From NCBI GenBank assembly GCA_023374045.1, contig CM041782.1, forward strand, positions 248,215,882 to 248,279,881: 64,000 bases of DNA, given 5' to 3'. The notes under the pieces were generated by a model. It saw only the letters and a list, made by a program, of their open reading frames with translations, was not told the DNA's origin and ran no database searches. This DNA comes from Limonium bicolor. Its lineage: Eukaryota > Streptophyta > Magnoliopsida > Caryophyllales > Plumbaginaceae. This document shows positions 25,811-35,163 of this stretch, piece after piece. Position 1 is the stretch's first letter, and each line of letters begins with the position of its first letter. The translations under genes and the position numbers were made by a program.

Positions 25811-26079
25811 CTGCTTGGTTTTATCTTGCAGGTACGAGTTATTTTACAGGTGACCACGATGAGAACGAGTGACTGGGATGGGATTAGGTTTTGAGAGTTT
25901 ATATGTTTTATTACTGTTTTACTTTCGTTAAGTTTTATCGAGGTTCAGGCCGTGACAGTTGTAATCATTAAGTTGTATTTTGGTGAGGTTTGGTACTGGG
26001 TGTTTGGAACCCGATGATTTGTACTCCTTTAGTATTTTATTTCCGCTATAAATATGTTAAATAGGGGCGTTACAGAAAT

Positions 26080-26090
26080 TGGTATCAGAG
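26080..26090 (+). promoter_or_regulatory. Element F primer binding site
   Basis: TGGTATCAGAG, 5 bp after the LTR. Complementary to the 3' end of initiator tRNA-Met; the next base departs from the full 12-mer. Confidence 0.92.
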
Positions 26091-26353
26091 TGTAGTTACG
26101 CTCCGAACCGAGAAGACAAGCCGAGTGAAACACTTAGATTATAGGTGACACTTAAAACTGGGGAACTGGGGTAGAATTGGGAAGTGAGAATTCCAGAAAG
26201 GCGCGTGACTCTTACCCCACACTTACTACTTATGTTTTATTTCACGTACCTATGAACCGTCCTTAGGACGTTATAAATATTTGATTATATTAATACATAG
26301 ATAGTTAGACTTTACAATACGCCTTCTGAGTACAAAACCGTCGTACCAGCTAG
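26091..26353 (+). other. Element F 5' leader
   Basis: Untranslated leader between the PBS and the gag start codon. I see no distinctive element here. Confidence 0.6.
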
Positions 26354-26983
26354 ATGTCTCGAAGAGGAGGAGCTGGTCACTCAGGAGGCTATGGACCCGA
26401 CACTGTCACCCCGGAGGTCATAGCGCAGATTGTGACAGCTGCATTGACCCAGCAGCAGGCTCAGATCCCACAGCCACCACCGCCACCACCGAACGGTCCC
26501 CGGGATTTCAACTGGCTGAAGGCGGTTAACGACCTTCGTCCTCCCATCTATGAAGGCCAACCAGAACCGAAGACTTTAGAGAAATACATAGACGAGATGC
26601 AGAAGGCCTTCACCTCTCTGCATGTTCCAGTGAATCGCCAGGTGGACATAGCAGCCTACTTTCTTCAGGGACCCGCGCATCGATGGTGGCAGACTGCTAG
26701 AGCCGAGCTGACGGCCCAGGCGAACTTTGACTTCCAGGCATTTCTAGTGGCCTTGAGAGCTAAATTCTATCCATCCTATCTACAGAAGAGGATGAGGAGT
26801 GAGTTCGAGCAGCTGAAGCAAGGGAGTCTTTCTGTTGCTGAGTACTACAATAAGTTTGTGGAGCTACTTGCTATTATTGGAGAGGGAGCTTACGCCCCAA
26901 GATATATGGTGGACAAATTCCATACCGGCTTGAACTTCAAGATCATGACCATGATCGGTTCCACCAGAGGGATGACCCAACAG

Positions 26984-27050
26984 GTTTGGAATATGATTTA
27001 AAATTTCTGGTACGCAAAGGTTTCCCCACTAACACATCTTGCAATGACAG
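26984..27050 (+). other. Intron-like segment 1 in gag F
   Basis: CAG|GTTTGG at the left, CACTAACAC branch-like site, TGACAG at the right, 67 bp. Removing it keeps the frame (phase 0), whereas reading through meets TAA at 26999-27001. Confidence 0.6.
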
Positions 27051-27260
27051 GAACTAGCTGATGATGCGAACGATTGTGAGACCACCATTGCCTATCAGGA
27101 TTCTGTGCTAGGCAACAGGAGGAATGACAATGGAGGAGGAAATGGAAGAGGACCCCCCAGACTCTGGAAAGGAGGGGAAAGTTTTTCAAGGGAGGGAACG
27201 AGAAGGCCATCATCCCTTCTAACGCTAATGTTAAGCCTCTCCGCTATGAATCACCCAGGG

Positions 27261-27330
27261 GTGAGAAAAGTTAGAATCTATAATATGATTACATTTATGC
27301 TATCACGTCACTAACCTTGCACTGAAACAG
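27261..27330 (+). other. Intron-like segment 2 in gag F
   Basis: GTGAGAAAAG at the left, CACTAACC branch-like site, TGAAACAG at the right, 70 bp. Removal joins the basic linker to the zinc-knuckle frame. D has an interruption at the corresponding place (about 53473-53546). Confidence 0.6.
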
Positions 27331-27696
27331 GAAACGGACCGGTAAGAAGGTACTTCTGCAAGTGGTGCAAGAAGGACCACCCGGGCAAGGATTGTAAAGG
27401 AAATCTAGTGGAATGCAACTACTGTGGTAAGAAAGGGCATAGAGGATTCAAATGCCACAAGAACCCGGAATCTTGGAACTACAAGCCCACCACCGGGACC
27501 ATTGCTAGAGCCCCAGCTGCTACTACTACTGGAGGAGGTCGAGGTGGCACAGGAGGTGCTGGACCATCGACCAGTCGCCCTGCCCAGAGTCATCCACAGA
27601 GGCCGGGACAGAACTACCCCCAGAGGCCGGGCAAGGCACCAGTCCTTAACATGGTGGACCACGTCGAGGCAGCAAGTGATGACCCGAGTTCACCTG

Positions 27697-27875
27697 GTGA
27701 GGACTATTTTCCTCATTAAGAGGCCTAGACCCTTATTTCTTTACATTCAGTTGTCTAGTTTTTTGTTGTCAATGTAAAACGGATGAACTATAAACCCTTC
27801 ATTTTGATTCGTTTCGAACCTTTCATTTCCAGTTGTGAACCTTGACTTATTTATTTAATGGCAATTGTTCTTCAG
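27697..27875 (+). other. Intron-like segment 3 between gag and AlkB in F
   Basis: Donor CACCTG|GTGAGG and acceptor TTGTTCTTCAG|CT, 179 bp, phase 1, with a pyrimidine-rich 3' part. In D the same junction has donor CCAG|GTACCA and acceptor CCTTAG|GA, 133 bp, also phase 1. Confidence 0.6.
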
Positions 27876-28589
27876 CTTTCGATATTTGCTTTCCTATTTT
27901 GCCCTATACCACACCCAACATCCCTTTTGAAGCCAAACCACACCCACCAGAGAAGTGTGAGGTCTTGAGACCCGGGATGATCTTACTACGAGAGTACTTG
28001 ACCCCGGCAGTCCAGTATGCATTGATCCTCAAGATCAGGGGGTTAGGTGTGAAGGAAGGAAATTTTTACACCCTACCTTCAAGAATGGTTCAACCATGAA
28101 GGTGAAGATCATGTGCCTAGGTAAGATGTGGAACCACACCACCAAGAGCTATGAAGAAGTGGAGGTGCCACCAATCCCGGAGGAACTGCAGACCATCATT
28201 AGAGCTGCAGTTAAGGCAGCACAAGAACTGGAGGATGAGCCCGTCCCAGACCTAACCTCAGACGTCTGCATCATCAATTTTTATGGAAAAGAAGGTAAGC
28301 TAGGGTTGCATCAAGATAAGGATGAATCCCTAGAATCCATCACCAAAGGAGTTCAGTAGTGTCCATATCACTTGGAGACGATGCGGAGTTCCTCTTTGGT
28401 GATCAAAGGAGGATGGACCTTGCTACCAAGATCCTCCTGAAGTCGGGTGATGTACTAATCTTTGGTGGGGCAGCTAGACTCATCTACCATGGAGTGAAGA
28501 GAATCAAGCCCAACACAGCTCCCACACCCATTATTAACCAGACTCACCTGAAACCTGGCCGATTAAACCTAACCTTTAGACAGATCTAG
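27876..28589 (+). pseudogene. AlkB-like 2OG/Fe(II) dioxygenase carried by element F
   Basis: About 237 codons, of the kind that oxidatively removes methyl groups from nucleic acid bases using Fe(II) and 2-oxoglutarate. The order is: FDICFPI opening, LRPGMILL, MCLGK, then the catalytic core CIINFYGKEGKLGLHQDKDE (iron ligands H at 28309 and D at 28315), SLGDDAEFLFGDQ, SGDVLIFGG, distal iron ligand in IYHGV (H at 28498), and GRLNLTFRQ with the 2OG-binding Arg at 28578. By eye it is closest to plant ALKBH1-like proteins. Frameshifts lie near 28080-28095 and 28350-28357, so this copy is broken. It ends with its own TAG at 28587. It lies between gag knuckles and protease, where Tekay elements normally have only a linker. 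Whether the substrate is RNA or DNA cannot be told. Confidence 0.9.
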
Positions 28590-28683
28590 CCATGTACTTT
28601 ACAATTTCAGCTTTGTAATCATTAAACTGCTCATGAAGCTTTCAATAAGAATGGAAATTCTAAGAACTTATTTCTTCGTGTAG
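28590..28683 (+). other. Intron-like segment between AlkB and protease in F
   Basis: Follows the AlkB stop and ends TTTCTTCGTGTAG|GA at 28683, a good acceptor. The exon beyond needs a phase-1 donor, which the end of gag (27696) supplies. There is no obvious donor at the AlkB stop itself. Confidence 0.5.
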
Positions 28684-29300
28684 GAGCTGGGAATTTAGAG
28701 GTCAGGCTGAATGTGTTGGACCAGGCTTAAGCAAAGAGCAATGGAACGGTCATCACAGGTATACCAATTAACCTTGAACAACTACTTTGGAAGAGTTAAA
28801 TAGAAACTTAAAACTTCACTCAATAATTACAGGCACATTCCAAATTAATGGAGTGGAGGCTACCGTCCTGTTTGATTCTGGAGCCTCCCACTCCTTCATA
28901 TTCCAAGCATTTCATACTAAGATAAATGCCCCCACAGAGGATATCCACGATTGCTCCATTTTGTTGCCATCCAGAGAGTTGATCAAATGCAGTAAACAGT
29001 GCAAGAATCTGAGCATGCACATCAAGGGAGCAGACTTTGTTCTGGATCCCATTGTCTTCCCTGGCATGGGATTTGACATAATTGTGGGCATGGACACGCT
29101 ACAGCGGTACAGAGGTAGACTACACTGCACAGAGCATCGTCTCCTCTTGAAGTCAGCCACAGGGATCACAGTATCATACCGAATGCAGCCCAAGCAGCCG
29201 ACTGTGAAGGTTGTATCGGCCTTATCCCTGATGAAGGAAGTGTACAAGGGCGCGACTGCCTACTACTGTTATGCCCAGGATCTGAGGACGGATCCAAAGT
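28684..29300 (+). pseudogene. Element F protease
   Basis: Retropepsin-type aspartic protease with active-site block [10 protein letters not shown] (about 28869-28898), the later [10 protein letters not shown] block (about 29070), and [10 protein letters not shown]. It would cut the Gag-Pol polyprotein. A TAA is in frame at 28728-28730. A 74-bp intron-like segment (28759-28832, CACAG|GTATAC to ATTACAG|GC) splits the region before the active site. The same junction in D is continuous and reads GTILTGTF. Confidence 0.88.
28759..28832 (+). other. Intron-like segment present in F, absent in D
   Basis: GTATACC...AATTACAG, 74 bp, phase 1. D's protein runs unbroken across the exact site, so precise gain or loss has occurred. 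Confidence 0.65.
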
Positions 29301-30245
29301 TCAGGAGCGACGTTCCCATTGTGTCGGAGTACCCCGATGTTTTTCTAGAGGAGCTACCTGGACTACCACCGCTGAGAGAGGTTAAATTCAACATCGACCT
29401 CGTACCGGGCACGGGACCGATTGCTAAGGCTCCCTACCGGATGGGCCCTGCAGAGATGGTCGAGTTGAAGAAGCAGTTTCAGGAGCTACTGGATAAGGGC
29501 TTCATCAGACCCAGTGTCTCACCTTGGGGCGCTCCTGTGCTGTTCGTCAAGAAGAAGGACGGGAGCATGAGACTGTGTATAGACTACAGAGAGCAGAACA
29601 ATGTCACGATCAAAAACAAAAACCCACTGCCCAGGATCGATGACTTGTTCGACTAGCTGAGGGGAGCAAAGGTGTTCTCTAAGATTGATCTGCGTTCCGG
29701 ATATCACCAGATAGCTGTAGCTGAGCCAGACATTGAGAAGACAGCCTTCCGGACCAGATACGGCCACTATGAGTTCACAGTGATGCCGTTTGGACTGACC
29801 AATGCACCGGCGAGATTTATGGATTTGATGCAGAGAGTCTTCCAAGCCCAGCTACATAAGTCGGTAGTCGTATTCATAGACGACATTCTAGTCTTCTCCA
29901 AGAGCAAAGAGGAACATGAGCAGCATTTGAGGACAGTCTTGGAGACGCTGAGGGAGAAATAGTTATATGCCAAGTTCAGCAAGTGTGAATTTTGGCTGGA
30001 CAAGGTGTCATTTCTTGGACACATGATCTCAGCTGAGGGAGTTTCAGTAGACCCAGGTAAGATTGAGGCAGTGAAGAGCTGGCATAGACCTCGCACGGTG
30101 ACAGAGGTTAGAAGTTTCCTTGGGTTGGCTGGCTACTATAGACGCTTTGTGAAGGACTTCTCCAGGCTAGCCAAGCCCTTGACCTCCTTGATGAAGAAAG
30201 ATAGCCCGTTTGTGTGGACAGAGGCTTGTGAGGTCTCCTTCCAGG
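29301..30245 (+). pseudogene. Element F reverse transcriptase
   Basis: Ty3/gypsy RT with blocks [19 protein letters not shown] (about 29507), [18 protein letters not shown] (about 29682), [12 protein letters not shown] (about 29783), catalytic FIDDIL (about 29874-29891), KFSKCEFW and FLGHMIS. It makes the cDNA from the tRNA-Met primer. Nonsense codons lie at 29654-29656 and 29960-29962. Confidence 0.92.
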
Positions 30246-30650
30246 CGCTGAAGGATGCCTTGACCACAGCTCCAGTGTTGATTATCCCAGAGGGGAATGA
30301 GGGATACGAGGTATATTGCGATGCTTCAGGCAGAGGGATTGGTGGGGTACTGATGCAGCATGGTCGAGTAGTAGCGTATGCTTCTAGACAGCTGAAGAAG
30401 CACGAAGAGAATTACCCCACAACGACCTTGAGCTTCTCGCCATAGTCTTCGCCTTGAAGATCTGGCGACATTACTTGTATGGAGCCACAGTTCGGATTAT
30501 GACAGACCATAAGAGTCTGAAGTACATCTGGACTCAGAAGGAGCTGAATTTGAGACAACGAAGATGGGTTGAGCTTCTGGCTGATTATGACCAACCTCCA
30601 GTACACAGAAGGGAAAGGAAATGTCGTGGCAGATGCTCTGAGCAGAAGAG
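30246..30650 (+). pseudogene. Element F RNase H
   Basis: Begins near [17 protein letters not shown] (about 30310), continues through [26 protein letters not shown] and [10 protein letters not shown], and ends near ADALSRR-like sequence. A one-base loss near 30420 and a small deletion near 30588 shift the frame. Confidence 0.88.
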
Positions 30651-31740
30651 CTTGTTCACTTCTTGCCTTGATAGAGAGACCACGATAGCTGAGGAGGTGT
30701 ATGCAGCCCAGGACAGTGACGTTTATCTCAGGGCATCAGACAAAAGTTAGCTGACGGGCTGACTGACGGTTTGAAGTACGACTACGAGCTGGATAGCGAG
30801 GGACACCTTCGAGTCAGAGGCAGACTCTACGTTCCTCAGGATGCGACGGAACTTCAGACCAGGATTCTTTCAGAGGCTCATTCCTCGACATTATCAGTAA
30901 CCCTGGAGCCACCAAGATGTACAAGGACTTGAAGCAATTATTCTGGTGGAGCGGGATGAAGAGGGATGTAGCTGATTTCGTCTCTCGGTGCCTCACTTGT
31001 CAGAAGGTGAAGTTTGAGCATCGTCGGCCAGGAGGCCAGATTCAGTCACTACCAGTACCGTGCTGGAAGTTTGACGACATCAGCATGGATTTTGTGGTCG
31101 GTCTCCCTCCAGCTAGAGGTGGACTGAACGCCATATGGGTTATAGTCGATAGGTTGACCAAGACACTAGGTTCATACCTATCAAGGACACATGGAAGGTG
31201 CCCAAACTAGCTGAGGTGTTTACCACAGAGCATATCCGGTACCATGGGGTACCGAAGACGATCGTCTCTGATCGTGACACTCGTTTCCTCAGTAGATTTT
31301 GGCGTCAGGTGCAGGAGGCATTTGGGACTCAGCTACGACTTAGCACAGCTTTTCACCCGCAGACTGATGGGCAGACTGAGAGGACTATTCAGACATTGGA
31401 GGATATGTTGCGAGCAGTCGCTCTAGACTATCAGGGGAGTTGGGTAGAGCGTCTACACCTGGTAGAGTTCACCTACAATAACTCTTACCATGCGTCCATC
31501 GGCATGGCACCCTTCCAGGCCCTATATGGCAGGCCGTGCCGGACTCCCTTATCATGGAGTGACCCTGCTGAGGCAGTCTTGATTGGGCCCGAGTATATTC
31601 AGACACTGCAGGATGTCAGGGTTATTCAGCACATGAGGGCAGCGCAGTCCAGACAGAATCTTATGGGGATCAGCGTACCAGAGAGCTCGAGTTTCAGTTG
31701 GGAGACATGGTCTTCTTACGAGTGTCTCCGATGAGAGGCA
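30651..31740 (+). pseudogene. Element F integrase
   Basis: The zinc finger ends SRCLTCQKVKFEHRRPGG (about 30985-31038). Core acidic residues are in SMDFVVG (about 31083), VSDRDTRF (about 31266) and GQTERTIQ (about 31372). Inserts cDNA with 5-bp target duplications, as seen for F itself. Frameshifts lie near 30735, 30898 and 31168, with further small losses near 31610-31665. Confidence 0.92.
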
Positions 31741-32113
31741 TCTTCAGATTTGGGATGAGGGAGAAGCTAAGCCCTAAGTATGTCGGCCCGTACAGGATTA
31801 CGGAGCGAGTGGGCCCAGTTGCTTACAGACTCGAGCTACCAGCGGAGTTGGGGGTACACGATGTGTTCACGTATCTCAGTTGAAGAAGTATATGCCTGAC
31901 CCTTCTCACGTACTGCAGCCAGAGAGATTGGAGATTGAGCCTACATTGAGGTATGAGGAGACTCCTATTCAGATCTTGGACACGAAGGTCCAAGAAACGA
32001 GAGGCAGATCAGTTAAACTAGTAAAGGTTCTTTGGGAACATCATGGGGTTGAGGAAGCTACTTGGGAGACCGAGGACTCCATGAGAGTAAAGTACCCACA
32101 TCTGTTTACATGA
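31741..32113 (+). pseudogene. Element F integrase C-terminus and chromodomain
   Basis: Reads GPYRITERVGPVAYRLELP, then after small shifts near 31850 and 31880 the chromodomain: EETPIQILDTKV...VKLVKVLWEHHGVEEATWETEDSMRVKYPHLFT. This is the Tekay/Del group form and likely guides integration towards particular chromatin. Confidence 0.9.
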
Positions 32114-32502
32114 TACCCTGCTATCCTAATGTGATTCACGTTAGTGGCGGTATGAGGGCGTACCTTAGCTCTTTTAAGGGGGATATGCTGGCATACTCCT
32201 CCTTCGTTATCTCATCCGGATTATGCCTTGTTGCATTGCAAGTAGAGGGAGAAGAGTATTAGTAGTGTGAGAGGTGTATGTATGTATGTAGTTTTACATT
32301 CTGGCACAGTAGTTTGTCACGTTTTTGTTCTGTTTCAGTTTATATTTTGATTCAGATTGATTTGATTTCGGTACTCTCGAGTGGAATGTTGAAATGGAAA
32401 TAAAGGATTGGAATGGTATGGAATTTCAGGTATGGAATTTCATTGGAATTATTATTGTCTCAGCACACCCGAAGCGGTGTGAGTGCCTATTAGTTGATCG
32501 TT
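32114..32502 (+). other. Element F 3' untranslated region
   Basis: Non-coding; similar to A's 2409-2750. No further feature seen. Confidence 0.7.
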
Positions 32503-32539
32503 AAACTTCGAGGCGAAGTTTCTTTTAAGGGGGATATAC
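32503..32539 (+). promoter_or_regulatory. Element F PPT and adjacent hairpin
   Basis: Hairpin AAACTTCG (32503-32510), loop AGG, CGAAGTTT (32514-32521), then CTTTTAAGGGGGATATAC up to the LTR. Confidence 0.88.
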
Positions 32540-35111
32540 TGAAATACCCCTAAATTAATTTAAATTAATTTAGGGGATTTCTTTTATAAATATTAATTAT
32601 TATATGGAATTGTGAAATTTAATTAGGTTTTCTCCTATTTAACCCTAATTATTATATATTATTATATAGTATTATGAATTTTAATAATAAGATTTATAAG
32701 TCAATAAATCTTGGGAAAATTTCTAAACATCCACTATATTATAAAGATTTTAGGAAGTGTTGGAACATTGTTTTGAAACATAAAAGTCAATATAAAATTC
32801 TAGAAACCTTAAAGCTAATTAAGCCTTGCTAGGGTTGACTTTTTGAGAATGGTCAAACCAGGCCATGAAACCTATACCAATAAATAGGTTATGGAAAACC
32901 ATGAATATCGATAAAAAGAACGTCAAAAACGGATCATCCTAGCCAAAGTTATGATCAAATGAAGTTTAGAGCCAAAATTTTGATAAAGGCTGACGTGGCA
33001 TGGACTGCTGACTCATCGCCGCCTCGGTAATCGCGCCCCAACACTTAGACAGATTTATCTCCTATATTTCCGGAACCGAAAATCAGGTTTTTCCCTATCT
33101 TGTGACCTTCATAACTTTCTCATCTTAAGGAATTTTTTAGTGTCGTCTTCTTTGTTGTCTTCTCCTACATTCCCTCTAAACAAACATAACTCACACAAAC
33201 CCTAACTCATTCTGAATCAACCGGAAAATCGAGTCAAAGTAGCCACCTTGCAAAAACCGGAACTGTAGTTCCAGTTTTCCCTTCGAATCAGGTAACTTCG
33301 ATCAGCCATAACTTCTTCGTTTCACATCCAAATTCCATGTTCTTTAGCTTGTTTTTAAGAGCTCTAATTCCTATAAAACTTTCATGTTTATGGCCTAAGC
33401 CAATTCTCAACCGATTGGAAGGAAAAGGTGTCTAAAGTCTCGGTTTCACCATCACATAAAATCACAGTTTTCTTCCCAGAAAACGCAAGGTAAACTCGCA
33501 ACTTCTAGCTTCAATTTCTTTCTGTGTGATACGAGTTAGGATTAGTTCTTGCTATCAATACGTAGATCTAAGTTTTCTCTTTCCAATGAGCCCTTACACA
33601 TAGCCTAACTCGATTTGTACTACTAGTTATAGATCCTCAAAGTTGGCCTCGTGAACTGCTCAAAGTTCGAATTTTTCCAGATTTTGGGATTCGATTTCAC
33701 TCAATTCGCACAACTCCGGTAAGTTTCCGATCAATTGCTCCGTTATTGTCATTCGAAATCCTGTTACCGGCCTAACCCATGTCTCAATTTAATCAATTAC
33801 GTGTTAGATTAGGAGAATTTGTTAGATTTGTGTCCGAATTGCATTCTGTAACTATTAAGAACCCTAACATTCAAACTGAATTCGAATTCCATCGAATACT
33901 GCATTATAATTGGGGAAACCGGTATCATTAGAACCAAAATTTGATTTCGAAACTATAGAAACAAGAATCACTCGATTTCGTTCTGTGGATTAGGAGAAAA
34001 TCGAGATTTAGTACTCGACTAGGTTTATGGGTTCGCTGACGAACTGAGAGTTCAGGGGCCGTCCGATCTCGTTTTAAAAGATTGGACGGCCGAGATTAGA
34101 TCGGGTTAATTAAGAATTGTTATAAGTTTATTAAATTTCAGAATTTGGCTCTAACTTGTTGATTTTAGTTAATGGCCTTCCCGATGGTATTTTGACTTGA
34201 AATTTTAACCATAGATTCCTTATTTAATCTATTTTATTTTGATGTAAATTAATATGGTTTTGGAGTTTTAAAACGTAAGTTATGATTTTTGCAAGTTACA
34301 GGTTTTTTGGAATTATTTGGCTAAATTTAAAAGATATTTTTATGAAATAAAAATTTTATAATATGTCTAAAATGTTATAGTTACTGTGTATTAAATTTGG
34401 GAATTTTTGGGCAATGGTAAAAGGTTTTAAAAATTGTGTTTATGAGTTTTTCATAAGAATAACCTATAATATAAGGTTTTTAATGTAACCAAAAATTAAA
34501 GTATGGTTTGTTAATTAACTTTTAAGCTGGGGAAAATAAAGGAAACTAAATTAACATTTTATAACAGTAAGTCTATAAATGTTTTGGTATTAGCTTTTAA
34601 GAGAAGTGAAATTATTTACATATATGTATATATACTTACTTAAGTAGAAACTTATATAAATTAAGGAATTTAATTATCCTACATTTTATTTACTATATTA
34701 TATGGGAGTTAATATTTTTAATTAAACTAAGGGATAAATATATATATATATATATACGCATTTATAAAAAGGGAATAAAGTAGTAACTTAGAGTAAAACA
34801 AGGAACTAATTAAATTAACACTTATAATAACTAAATATATAAGAGCTAGACTCCTAAGATATAGTAAAAGAAATACTTTATGAAATATACTTGGAATACA
34901 GTTTAAGGTTGTAGTAATAAGATAGTTTAAATATGATAAGTTACATAGGGAATGTCTTAGTTAATTTCTAATACGGGTATACTTATATATTAAATAAATA
35001 AAGGAAACACTTTTGTTATAAACCATAGGTCGGTTGTGTTAAGCCTAGAAGTTATTAAACATAAATAAATACAGTAAAATTTCCTAAAAATGTTATGGAT
35101 AAATCTTAATA

Positions 35112-35163
<52 letters not shown>

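Larger units (their letters stand above)
21852..26074 (+). mobile_element. Element F 5' LTR
   Basis: Starts TGAAATACCCC with the 30-bp palindrome (21859-21888) and ends GGGGCGTTACA. AT-rich, with TA dinucleotide runs at 23991-24030 and 24466-24508. Donor-like sites AAG|GTAAAC (about 22749) and CCG|GTAAGT (about 22979) lie upstream, and acceptor-like CTTGCAG|GTAC ends at 25831, just after the double hairpin. Short ORFs inside it are not conserved. Confidence 0.95.
26354..27696 (+). pseudogene. gag: Element F gag (capsid, two zinc knuckles)
   Basis: Starts at the ATG at 26354. The N-terminus is Gln/Pro-rich, followed by a retrotransposon capsid region (PPIYEGQPEP, RWWQTAR, YYNKFVELL) to about 26983. 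Further on are two CCHC knuckles (CKWCKKDHPGKDC and CNYCGKKGHRGFKC, about 27355-27455) and a Gly/Pro-rich tail. The frame is interrupted by two GT...AG segments of 67 and 70 bp (26984-27050 and 27261-27330), each with a CTAAC branch-like site. A single-base shift lies near 27165-27190. The tail ends at a donor-like G|GTGAGG at 27696/27697; read through, it stops at 27719. Gag packages the genomic RNA into cytoplasmic particles. Confidence 0.88.

Noticed and set aside
27876..28589. AlkB region as an ordinary host gene interrupted by a transposon
   Set aside because: Element D carries it at the same place between gag and protease with matching splice-like borders, so it belongs to the element.
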